From positions 3,782,001 to 3,846,000 of the forward strand of contig JBHGNT010000022.1 in NCBI GenBank assembly GCA_043228905.1: DNA of 64,000 bases, written 5' to 3'. Made by a program: the position numbers and the translations under genes. This DNA comes from Azolla caroliniana (taxonomy: Eukaryota; Polypodiophyta). The notes beneath the pieces were generated by a model that was not told the DNA's origin, did no database searches, and saw nothing but the letters and a program-made list of their open reading frames with translations. Position 1 is the stretch's first letter; every line of letters begins with the position of its first letter. This document shows, one piece after another, positions 1-9,042 of this stretch.

Positions 1-1
1 G

Positions 2-2281
2 GAACTAAACGGACTGGCCGAGAGGTTGAACCCGACCATAATGGAGAGGGTCCGGAGTATGCTAGCGCATGCAAAACTACCCAAGAAGTTTTGGGCTGAG
101 GCATTGTCGACGGCGACATACGTGATAAACAGATCACCCTCAGTACCCTTGGACGGAGACACGCCACAGAGAGTGTGGACCGGTAAGGAAGTATCCTACC
201 AGCATCTGAAGGTGTTCGGGTGTCTTGCGTACGTGCATGTAGCTAAGGACCGGAGAGGAAAGTTAGATCCAAAGACCCGGCCATGCATATTCCTCGGTTA
301 CGGTGACGATGAGTTCGGCTACCGAGTGTGGGACCTGGTCGACAAGAAGGTATTCCGGAGTCGAGATATTATCTTCATGGAGGACAAGACGCTCGCCGAT
401 TGGGAGTCGGAGAAGAAGATAATGAACTCCGAGTCGACCGGTAAGGATCGACTCTACGATGAGCAAACCCAACCGGCAAGAGACCGGTTAGCACTCGAGG
501 GACCAGCCGGTTACGGTGAGGATACCGAACAGACTGAAGAAGAAGTAGAGGAAGCTGAAACCGGAACCGGCCAAGACCCCGAATCAAATTCGGATGCAGA
601 GCAAATAGAGGAGCCGGTTACCGAAGCCCAGAGACGGAGATATCCTCTAAGAGAAAGAAGGGCCCCCCGGAGATTTGCGGATGGAGAGCATGTGCTGCTA
701 ACCGATGAGGGGGAGCCGGAAAGCTTCCAAGAAGTGAAGGATGACACCCACAGCCGAAAATGGTTAAGTGCCATGCAGGACGAGGTGGATTCCCTACATG
801 AGAACCATACGTACGAATTGGTGGAGTTGCCGAAAGGAAAGCGGGCACTCCGAAACAAGTGGGTGTACAAGTTGAAACTGGGAGATGCCGACAAACCCCC
901 GAGATACAAAGCCGGGATCGTGGTGAAGGGGTTCCAGCAGAAGAAGGGCATGGACTTCGACGAGATATTTGCCCCGATAGTAAAGATGACCTCCATCCGG
1001 ACGGTGCTGAGTATAGCGGCAAGCATGGACCTCGAGGTAGAGCAACTAGACGTGAAGACGGCATTCCTTCACGGCGACCTCGAAGAGGAGATCTACATGC
1101 AGCAACCGGAAGGATTCGTGGATAAAGGGAAGGAGCACCTGGTATGCCGGTTGAAGAAGAGCCTCTACGGGTTGAAGCAGGCCCCTCGACAATGGTACCG
1201 GAAGTTCGACTCCTTCATGGCCGATCAAGGGTACCGCAAGACGCAGGCCGATCACTACGTGTTTGGGAAGAAGTTTGAAGGAGGCAACTTCCTAATACTC
1301 CTTCTTTATGTGGACGACATGTTGATCGTCGAACGGGACCAAGTCAAAATACGGATGCTGAAGAAGGCTCTCAACCGGACCTTCTCAATGAAAGACTTGG
1401 GTCCGGCAAGACAGATGTTGGGGATGCACATCACTTGGGACCGGTCAACGAAGCAATTATGGCTGTCACAGGAGAAGTACGTGACAAAGGTGCTTCACCT
1501 GTTCAACATGTCAAATGCGAAACCGGTCGGATCGACACTTCCGGCAAACTGCAAGTTATCCGGTAAGCAAAGCCCAAAGACGAAAGTAGAGAAGGCGGAT
1601 ATGATGAAGATTCCATATGCCTCTGCCGTCGGGAGCTTGATGTACGCAATGGTTTGTACCAGACCGGATATAGGATACGCAGTCGGAGTGGTGAGCCGGT
1701 TTATGAGCAATCCCGGCAAGGAGCACTGGAACGCGGTCAAATGGATACTCCGGTATTTGAAGGGCACTTCAGATATGTGTCTCCGATTCGGCTCCGGAAA
1801 ACCTCAACTTGACGGTTTCACCGATTCGGACATGTCGGCTGATGTGGATACCAGCCGGTCCACATCCGGGTATGTAATGACATATGCAGGGGGAGCTGTT
1901 TCATGGCAGTCGAGGCTGCAGAAGACGGTTGTGTTAACCACGGAGGCGGAGTACATGGCGGCTGTGAAAACCGGCAAGGAAATATTATGGATGAAGGACT
2001 TCATCGGAGAGCTCGGTATCCGCCAAGATGAATACCGGCTCTATTGCGACAGCCAAAGTGCCATCCACCTTGCTAAGAATGCGGCCTACCATTCCCGGAC
2101 GAAGCATATCCAGCGAAGGTATCACTGGATCCGGGAAAGAGTAGATGACCAGGAGTTCGCGCTGACGAAGATCCACACGGTCGAGAACGAGTCAGATATG
2201 CTGACCAAAGTGTTGATACCCGACAAGCTGGATGAATGCCGGAAGAGGATCGGACTGGTAAGACACCCCATGCCGGAGTGA
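2..2281 (+). CDS. Ty1/copia polyprotein, C-terminal part: integrase end, RT, RNase H
   Basis: The frame is already open at base 2, so the start lies to the left. Bases 2-40 encode NGLAERLN, the integrase motif that carries the catalytic Glu. Next comes the integrase C-terminal region (KFWAEALSTATYVINRSP, then HLKVFGCLAYVHV). An acidic linker precedes the RT, which has TAFLHGDLEEEIYMQQPEGF and the intact active site YVDDMLI at about 1306-1326. RNase H follows, with the AEYMAA and YCDSQSAIHLAKN blocks and an HSRTKHI..R motif. The reading frame is uninterrupted for 760 codons, unlike the other pol genes here. The protein would copy and integrate element RNA. Whether it is still expressed cannot be judged because the 5' half is missing. 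Confidence 0.92.
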   Translation, partial: ELNGLAERLNPTIMERVRSMLAHAKLPKKFWAEALSTATYVINRSPSVPLDGDTPQRVWTGKEVSYQHLKVFGCLAYVHVAKDRRGKLDPKTRPCIFLGYGDDEFGYRVWDLVDKKVFRSRDIIFMEDKTLADWESEKKIMNSESTGKDRLYDEQTQPARDRLALEGPAGYGEDTEQTEEEVEEAETGTGQDPESNSDAEQIEEPVTEAQRRRYPLRERRAPRRFADGEHVLLTDEGEPESFQEVKDDTHSRKWLSAMQDEVDSLHENHTYELVELPKGKRALRNKWVYKLKLGDADKPPRYKAGIVVKGFQQKKGMDFDEIFAPIVKMTSIRTVLSIAASMDLEVEQLDVKTAFLHGDLEEEIYMQQPEGFVDKGKEHLVCRLKKSLYGLKQAPRQWYRKFDSFMADQGYRKTQADHYVFGKKFEGGNFLILLLYVDDMLIVERDQVKIRMLKKALNRTFSMKDLGPARQMLGMHITWDRSTKQLWLSQEKYVTKVLHLFNMSNAKPVGSTLPANCKLSGKQSPKTKVEKADMMKIPYASAVGSLMYAMVCTRPDIGYAVGVVSRFMSNPGKEHWNAVKWILRYLKGTSDMCLRFGSGKPQLDGFTDSDMSADVDTSRSTSGYVMTYAGGAVSWQSRLQKTVVLTTEAEYMAAVKTGKEILWMKDFIGELGIRQDEYRLYCDSQSAIHLAKNAAYHSRTKHIQRRYHWIRERVDDQEFALTKIHTVENESDMLTKVLIPDKLDECRKRIGLVRHPMPE

Positions 2282-2291
2282 AGGGGGAGTT

Positions 2292-3140
2292 TGTTGGGAG
2301 ACAGGTCCCTCCGGATGGGAAGAGAGAAGAACAGTGCCGATTAACAAACTAGGCCGAGGCCGAAACCGGATGAGGAGTACCCGTCTACGAAGAGCCGGAT
2401 GATATAGACCCGGTGAAGACCGGATGAGGAGTACCCGGCTACGGAGAGACGGATGGTATAGACCCGGTGAAGACCGGATGAGGAGTACCTGGCTACGGAG
2501 AGCCGGATGGTATAGACCCGGTGAAGACCGAATGAGGAGTACCCAGCTACGGAGAGCCGGATGGTATAGACCCGGTGAAGACCGGATGAGGAGTACCCGG
2601 CTACGGAGAGCCGGATGGTACAAACCCGGTGAGAACCGGATGAGGAGTACTCGGCTACGAAGAGCCGGATGGTGCAGACCCGGTGAGAACCGGATGAAGA
2701 GACATATTCGTAAATATGTTTCTGAGAGTCCATCATGGCTATATTTGTAAATAGCCGAAAAGTCATATTAGTATAAATATGACTTAGGGAAAACTTTTAA
2801 CTTGTGTTATTGTCATTCTTGTTGGTGCAAGGAGAGACACAGCGCGTAACTGTGTACAGAGAGAGAGGGAGAGAAAGAGGTCGTTGCCTTAGTTGTAACC
2901 GCCGCCTGTGGCGAAGATCGTGAGCACAAGGTCGTTGCCTCCGTGAACTCATTGTTGTACATTCTTACATAGTGATAGTTTGCAGCCTGTGGGCTGCCGT
3001 GGTTTTTTCCCTTAGTTTGGGGTTTTCCACGTAAACCTCCTGTGTACGCTTCTCTTCTTTGTGTCGTTTATTATTTCCCATTTTCTGTGTATGATTCTAA
3101 GCTTGGTTGTGGCCGAGCGTTGTGGATAAGGAGCATTGAG
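2292..3140 (+). repeat. 3' LTR of copia A (right end approximate)
   Basis: It begins TGTTGGGAG directly after the AAGGGGGAG purine tract. It contains a 54-bp tandem array (2365-2700) and a TATA box at 2772-2779 (TATAAATA). A transcript leader with GAGAGAGGGAGAG follows near 2863-2878. The exact 3' end is uncertain because no second LTR is in the window. Confidence 0.65.
2365..2700 (+). repeat. 54-bp tandem repeat in the U3 of copia A's LTR
   Basis: Six full units start at 2365, 2419, 2473, 2527, 2581 and 2635, with a partial seventh at 2689. The spacing is exactly 54 bases. Each unit starts ACCGGATGAGGAGTAC and holds the CCGGATGGTATAGACCCGG block. The array lies upstream of the TATA box, so it sits where LTR enhancers usually are. 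Because 54 is a multiple of three, it gives false open frames on both strands. Confidence 0.95.
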
Positions 3141-3149
3141 CTCCCGTCA

Positions 3150-3906
3150 GGGGGAGCTGGAAAGCTTCGATGAAGCAAAGAAAGACACCCACTACCGCAA
3201 ATGGTTAAGTGTCGTGCAAGATGAGATGGATTCCCTACATTAGAACCACACATATGAATTGACGGAACTGCCGAAAGGAAAGAGAGCACTCTAGAACAAG
3301 TGGGTGTACAAGCTGAAACCGAGAGACGACGGAAATCCACCAAGGTATACGGCCTGCATTGTGGTGAATGGCTTCCAGCAGAAGAAAGGAGTGTATGTTG
3401 ATGAGATCTTTGCCCCAGTAGTGAAGATAACATCCATCCACACGGTGTTGAGCATAGAGGCAAGCACAGACTTCAAGGTAGAGCAACTAGACGTCAAGAC
3501 GACATTCCTACATGGAGACCTCAAAGAAGAGATCTACATGCAACAACCAGAAGCATTTGTCAAGAAAGCTTATACGGAGTGAAGCAAGCTCCCTTGAAAT
3601 GGTACCACAAGAAGTTTAACTCCTTCATGATCGATCAAGGATACCACAAGACACAGGCTGAGCACTGTGTATTTGTGAAGAAGTTCGACGCAGGAGACTT
3701 CCTAATACTACTTCTCTATGTTGATGACATGTTGATCATCAAACCGGGCGGATAAAAATCAGAAATCTGAAGAAGGCCTTGAACCGGACCTTCTCAATGA
3801 AAGATCTAGGTCCGCCAAGACAGATATTGGGGATGCACATAGTCTGGGACCGTACGAAGAAGCTATTGTGACTATCACAAGAAAAGTACGTGACAAAGAT
3901 CCTTCA
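3150..3906 (+). pseudogene. Copia RT fragment A2, decayed relative of element A
   Basis: The stretch matches element A from about 711 to 1495: the RT entry block (WVYKLKP), then VVNGFQQKKG, QLDVKTTFLHGDLKEEIYMQQPEAF and a readable YVDDMLI near 3717-3737. It has stops (TAG at 3241 and 3293) and a deletion of about 30 bases near 3568, followed by frame changes. It stops abruptly at 3906, where the LTR of element B begins. It is a dead fragment that was the landing site of B. Confidence 0.85.
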
Positions 3907-4024
3907 TGAAGCGGAAGTGTATGCGGAAACGTATGAGGATTTGTCTCAATTCGTACTCAGAAAACATCACAAACAGAGAAACAAAGATATACACCGTTTG
4001 AAGCTTTAATGGAAGCTCTATTAC

Positions 4025-4068
<44 letters not shown>

Positions 4069-4194
4069 AGACTCGATATCCGATATATGATCAATAATAT
4101 TATTCTTTACAACGTTAGGTTATTGCTTATATACTGAGCACTAACTATGTGGACGAATTCACACTAGAATACAAAGTGGCATTTTATGCCAACA
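3907..4194 (-). repeat. 3' LTR of copia B
   Basis: In plus sense it runs from TGAAGCGGAAG to TATGCCAACA, so in element sense it is TGTTGGCA...CTTCA. It contains a (CT)n run at about 4028-4067. The base run CTTCA (3902-3906) to its left would be one TSD copy; the other end of B is lost, so this cannot be confirmed. Confidence 0.75.
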
Positions 4195-4745
4195 AACTTC
4201 CCCATAAAAGGACTACTCTTTCCTACATGTACATGTCTTTGGGGTTGTCTCCCCCGTAAACTTAGACTACAACACTAATCTAGATTTATGTTACAAGTCG
4301 GTCAGCATATAGTCGAGTCAGAATAGGTGAGGTTCCTGTTGAGCCTAGCATGGCCCATTATCATGATTGATTCAGTCGACTCTTACCTTCTGCTCCTCGT
4401 TCGACTTTCTTCTCCTTAATTGCTTGTCGTAGTCCCATCTTTGTCCTTAGTGCTCCGAAGAGTTGATTTGGGAGTGGCTTTGTCAGGCAATCAGCGATGT
4501 TCACCTTGGTGTCGATCTTCCGGACTTCGAGCTTCTTCTTGGTTGTGAGCTCCTAGATGTGATGATACCGCACCTCAATATGCTTCATCTTTGTGTGATA
4601 GACGGGATTGGTGATGAGGTGTATTGTGCTCTATTAGTAGCAATAGATGGTTGGCGTAGGTCGGTCGGTTTGGCTTATAGTTGAGAAGTCGGCGGACAGT
4701 CGATGCATCCAGATCGCTTCCTTCGATTCCTCTGATGCTGCTATG
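3907..4745 (-). mobile_element. Copia element B, 3' part (LTR plus RNase H end), left of the X insertion
   Basis: On the minus strand this is the 3' end of a copia element: an LTR at 3907-4194 preceded (minus sense) by the purine tract at 4195-4211, and the end of RNase H up to 4745. The coding part stops mid-gene at the CTATG target site of gypsy X. The sequence resumes at 37625 on the far side of X, where the AEYI/AAS block of RNase H reads straight across the junction once one CTATG copy is dropped. The RNase H end is frameshifted. Confidence 0.85.
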
Positions 4746-5005
4746 TGTGAAAGTGTTTTTAGAATTCAAGGTATTGAAGTCTACAAGAATATAAGGTATG
4801 GATCATTCACATCCGGAGGTCAAGAACACGAATCAAGGTCTTGAGGATAAGTCAAACTAAAAGCAAGATACATGGAGAAAAGTAAAAGAAAAAAGCGGGC
4901 CACCAAAATACAATCTAAAACGAACGCTCATAATGCATTCGTTCAAATAAAGGTTGGAAAGCTTGTAAAGAGAGCTATCTGTAGCTTATTAAATCTCTAA
5001 AGTTG
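4746..5005 (+). repeat. 5' LTR of gypsy X, left half
   Basis: It matches 37041-37290 of the intact 3' LTR, from TGTGAAAGTG down to AAATCTCTA. It ends at the insertion point of Y, whose TSD copy AGTTG is 5001-5005. The right half is at 22507. Confidence 0.9.
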
Positions 5006-5010
5006 TGTTA

Positions 5011-5444
5011 TGTTAACTCTTAGGGCCGGACAATGGCCTAACACAGGGTGTCTACGGAAGACACTTCACCAAAGGGTGTTACGGCAACCGGATTAGACTC
5101 AACACTTACTCCGACTTAATTAAGTTACTTAGCATGATCATCTTTCATAATCACACGCGTAAGATATAACAATTAAGACAGAATGGCAATTAACACAGAG
5201 AGATAACAACGCTAAGCTTTTATTAATTAACCGCTATTCATTACATTGTATCCGGGCCTTTAAATAGGTTTCCGGTCTGTATTACAAAACGGTGCCATCC
5301 GCACCTGTTCGGGATCGGTCCGGATCCGGAACGGCATACGATTCCGGTCTGTCCGTCCACACTCATAGCTTAATTACAACCACATTCCTACTACTTAAAT
5401 AACTCTCCATTTCCCACTCTGGACTCCTTTGCCGGCCGGTAACA
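5011..5444 (-). repeat. 3' LTR of gypsy Z
   Basis: In plus sense it runs TGTTAACTCTTAGGG to GGTAACA, 434 bases. It is nearly identical to 14883-15317. Confidence 0.95.
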
Positions 5445-5498
5445 CATGGCACGCCCGTGGGACAGTACCTTGTACGTCGAATCCACAACCGACCCTTG

Positions 5499-8400
5499 CT
5501 ATTCTTCGTCGAAAATATCCAGAATGCTTTGTTCGAGAGTCTCCAATGGTTCATCTGGAATTGGTTGTTGTTGTTGTTGCTGGTGCTCTGTTGACGTCTG
5601 CTGCGATGGGTCCGTTGATGGCTGCTGATGCTGCTCCTCCGTTTGTTGCTCTGACACCGGCGTCTCCATCATTGCTCCCTTCGTCGTAGTGGTCTCCGGT
5701 TGACTGGTTCCGGGCTGGCCCTCAGCCGGCGACGGTTCCTCATCACTAAGGTTAACCGTTGCCGCTTCCCGTGCTTTTTCTTCCCGAACCCGGGACCGCT
5801 CGTAGCTTTCAAACTGGATTTGAGTGTCCAGCCTATCATCGTCTAGTTGAGCTACGAGCTGCCTAAATTGCGCTAGCTGTTCATCCGCCAGGACTTGGAA
5901 GTCGTCGGCCAGCTCGTCCCGTATGGCGGTGAAGTCCTCGGAAGTCAACGTATAACAATCATCTCCTTCCTTCCGCCCGTTTGCCACGTCTGCCCGTAGC
6001 AACTGGAGTTCCGCCGTGTAAAAAGAAACATGCGGAAGCAAGTATGAAGACCGAACAGAAGAGAGGAAACTCAGGTTTAATGGAGAGCCTGGGCTTACGC
6101 AGTATACACGGGAGAGACAGAGAGAGAAACACAAAAAACTATATTCAACAATAATACACAATCTCTGTACATAGGACGTGCTCAGTGAGCACTTTTATAC
6201 AAGTCCTAAAAGGACTGACCGAAGGACTGACCGTACTTCAATGCTCTTTAAGAGCCCCTACACTAACTCCCAAATATATTCCTCACGGAATATCTTTCCT
6301 AATGCCCTCCCGGTTTATGCACTCGGCCTAACCGATCGGTCCCAACCGATCCGGTCCTCGGCTTCTTCAGCCGATCCGGCCGATGTTGAGCTTGTCTCTC
6401 AACACGCCGCGTTTTGTGCCCACTTTGTCCACCATTTTACGGAGCTTTCATCAATCAAGTGTTTTGTCTGATTCAGCCATGCCCGGAGGATGGACTGAAT
6501 CCGGCCCGTTCCCAATTGCGATTTGGTTTCCGCCGCTTGCCGTTCCTCCTTCAGTTGCTTGATGATTTTTACGTTGTCTTCCGCCTGCGCCTTGTAATGC
6601 GTCAATTGCCATTGATATGTGCTTTGTAATTTCTGCAATATTGTTGACGTTGTCTCTTTATCTTCCTGCTGCTGCCTCTGGAGCTCCATCCGGACCTTCT
6701 CCGCCTCGTCCAACCATCTTGTATTTTCCGCACGTTCGTCGGCGATCGCCGTTGCGACCTGATCAACTTCCTGCTAGAGCTCGGCCATCCATTCCTTATG
6801 CTCCGTTTCCAGCTGTTTGTAGTCCCGGTGCAGGTGCTCAAAATCATCTGTCTTTTGCTTGAGCCATGCGTTGATCTGTCAACGGGCCCGGTCCTCGCGG
6901 TCCTTCTGTTGGCGGAGCTCTTCCTTTAGCTGTTCAATTTCTGTTTCCGCCGTCTTCCGCAGCTTGTCCTTTTCCTGCAGCACTTTGTCTTTTTCCTCCT
7001 TTAGCCGGTCGTATGCTTGATGGCCTTTCCAAAGGCTCTCCTCTGCCTGGCGGAGGTTCTCAACAGTCTTCTTTAATTCGGCTTCTGCCGCTGTCTTCAA
7101 TTCCCGTTCACGGCTCCTTAGCGCTTCTTGTGCAGCAAGTTCATCTCTCAATTCCGCAAGCTCCTGGGCTTGCGCCGCATCTCTCGCCGGAACGGTTTCC
7201 GTTGCCGGGTCTTATTGGTATGTACAAGTCGATCCGTTTCTTTATTCTGTACACTTACCGGAGTCACCGGTGATTGGATCTGTGTTGCCGTTAAGGCCAT
7301 TTTGGCCATCTCTGTCATGACCTGATCCAAGTCTTTTTCAAGGCACCAGATTCTGGACCGGGCCGTCTCTAGTTGTTCGGTTGTGATGAGCAACCGTTGG
7401 CTTTGCGCTCTTTCTTCCGCCTCAATGTACCCCACTACTCCGGCTATCTGATCGCCTATCCACTGGAGCCACAGGCTACCGGTGCCTTGTTGTGCTTGCA
7501 CGGAGGTTTGACAGATGGGCTCACTTGTAGATGGGTGGTCCCGCCTGGTTGCGCCGAGTTGCAGTTCCGTTTCTACCCGTGGACCACCCTGTTGTTCTGG
7601 TTCTCCTTGCACTTCTTCTTGGCTGGCCGAGGGAGGCTGCATTAACCTTTCCGGCTCTGGCGGGATGGGACTTGCCGATGTTGCCAGTGGTGCCGGGCTT
7701 CTGATTCTGGTGCCATGCGCACCGGTTCCGATTCCTTCCTTGGCGTGGGAGTCTCAGTATGGGGAGCCGGTGTTCCCTCCGTCTGAGGGTCCGAACGTTT
7801 CCCGGCTGCCTCAACGGTCCTGCCGACGACCATCGCTGGAGGTGCTCCGTCAGCTCCTCCTCTATTTCCTCTTCCTGAGTCCCGGCATTGACTTTTGCCA
7901 CCAAGGGATCCGCTTCTCTATTCACCGGTCGGCGGAGTGTAACCTTTACGGGCCGTGCCGGTGGTTCCTCTTGCGCATCCGTTGGCCGCTTCCGGCTGCC
8001 GCTCTCCTTTCCCGCCTGTTCTACATCCGTTGCCTTTCCCTTAGTAGCCTTAGAGGCCAACAACTGTTGTCGTTTGGAAGCCATCTTTGGGGTGTCGTCC
8101 GCCATTCTTCCTCGCTTCTTGGGCTGGACGGGCTGGACGGGTGGCACAAACAAGGTGAGCCACTGCGTTACGGTGTGCCATATCCTCCGTCCATCTCGGC
8201 CTTCTTTGCCGTCCTTGCCTCTGACGATCTCGATCGCCGCACACAACCCGTCTGCGATCAATACCGGCCAATCCACCTTGATCCCTTCATAGGTGGTGAT
8301 GATCATCCCTGCCCGGTTCTACGGCATGACAGGGGGTCTAGGGTACACGTGGCCGTATTCGTGGAGCACACGAGCAATCTCGCGGAACAGCATATCTCCG

Positions 8401-8675
8401 CCGCCCTATGTCCGGTAGCCCTTGCTGGCTAGAGAGTACTCACCAAAATACCTAATGAGTTGCTCCGGGGTTGGATTGTCAATCGTGAGTATGCCTCCCT
8501 CCGGAAGGCCTGTTAACGCTCGAATCGCCTCTGCCGTTATGACCTCTGTGTCGATTTCTTTGATCACTTTGTCGGCTTCTTTGTGTGGCGGTACTTCCAT
8601 CATCATCAAGAAGCCCTCGAGCCCGTGTTGCTTTAGCCATGTCTTGGCGGCTTCCGACAGCGTTTGCGGGTCCAT
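5499..8675 (-). pseudogene. Additional ORF of gypsy Z downstream of integrase (coiled coil, Q-rich)
   Basis: Reading right to left, it starts with MDPQTLSEAAKTWLKQHG at 8675. It continues past a stop into a globular-looking part (KVDWPVLIADGL..AIEIVRG). A charged, proline-rich stretch with frame changes near 7830, 7650 and 7150 comes next. A long heptad-rich coiled coil follows (about 7460-6400: E/K/Q/L rich, with LKEEKDKVLQEKDKLRK). The end is acidic and Gln-rich (QQQQQQ near 5560), closing ILDIFDEE at 5499. A solo LTR at 6017-6404 interrupts it; the frame reads through if LTR plus one TSD copy is left out. Function unknown. Extra ORFs after integrase occur in some plant Tat-type gypsy elements; I cannot assign this one to a known family. 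Confidence 0.75.
6017..6404 (-). repeat. Solo copia LTR inside Z's extra ORF
   Basis: It is flanked by CGCCG on both sides (6012-6016 and 6405-6409). It starts TGTAAAAAG and ends TCTCTCAACA. It resembles the C1 and C2 LTRs: GAACAGAAGAG block, GA-rich run, GTGCTCAGTGAGCACTT, and the GTTGAGCTTG end. It is the footprint of an LTR-LTR recombination that removed a whole copia element. Confidence 0.92.
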
Positions 8676-9042
8676 GTCTGCGTCGAGGTCGGACTGCGGT
8701 GGCGAGGTTGGATGGTGATCAGAGTGAGGTTGAGAGAGAGAGAGTTCAGAAGGCGGGGGTTCTCTGTGCGCAGGTTCTCATTTGATGATCTTGCAGCGTC
8801 TTGGTGCTTCTGTGCTCCTGGGTTCGCGAAAGTAAAGGGTCTCTACGCGCAGTGGTTTTGGTCTGTGCATTCTGGTGCCTTTTTCGAGTGTGTGCATGTT
8901 GTGTACTAAAATAGCATTATGTCCTGTGGTGGCGCTTTAAATGCCCACTACGTACCTTTTCGCTCCTCACTCTTTCATCCATTCATTCCTCGTTTTTGCA
9001 TGATTGTTTTTTTTTTTTTTTTTAATTTAATTTAGTGTGACG
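8676..9042. other. Spacer of Z between integrase and extra ORF
   Basis: No coding signal is seen. A poly-T run lies at about 9008-9023 (poly-A in element sense). The spacer would hold any leader for a separate transcript of the extra ORF, but I see no clear promoter. Confidence 0.5.

Larger units (their letters stand above)
1..3140 (+). mobile_element. Ty1/copia element A, 3' part (left end outside the window)
   Basis: The window opens inside the integrase of a copia element on the plus strand. It continues through reverse transcriptase and RNase H to a purine tract at 2281-2290 and then the 3' LTR, which starts with TGTTGGGAG at 2292. The LTR's right end is not clear; it lies before a second copia fragment that begins near 3150. 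Order and motifs are those of Ty1/copia (integrase before RT). The coding part has no internal stop, so this copy is among the least decayed in the window. Confidence 0.9.

Noticed and set aside
2192-2766. Long repeat-rich frames on both strands over the 54-bp array
   Set aside because: The unit length is a multiple of three, so any frame without a stop in one unit stays open. It is LTR sequence with no start context or family match.
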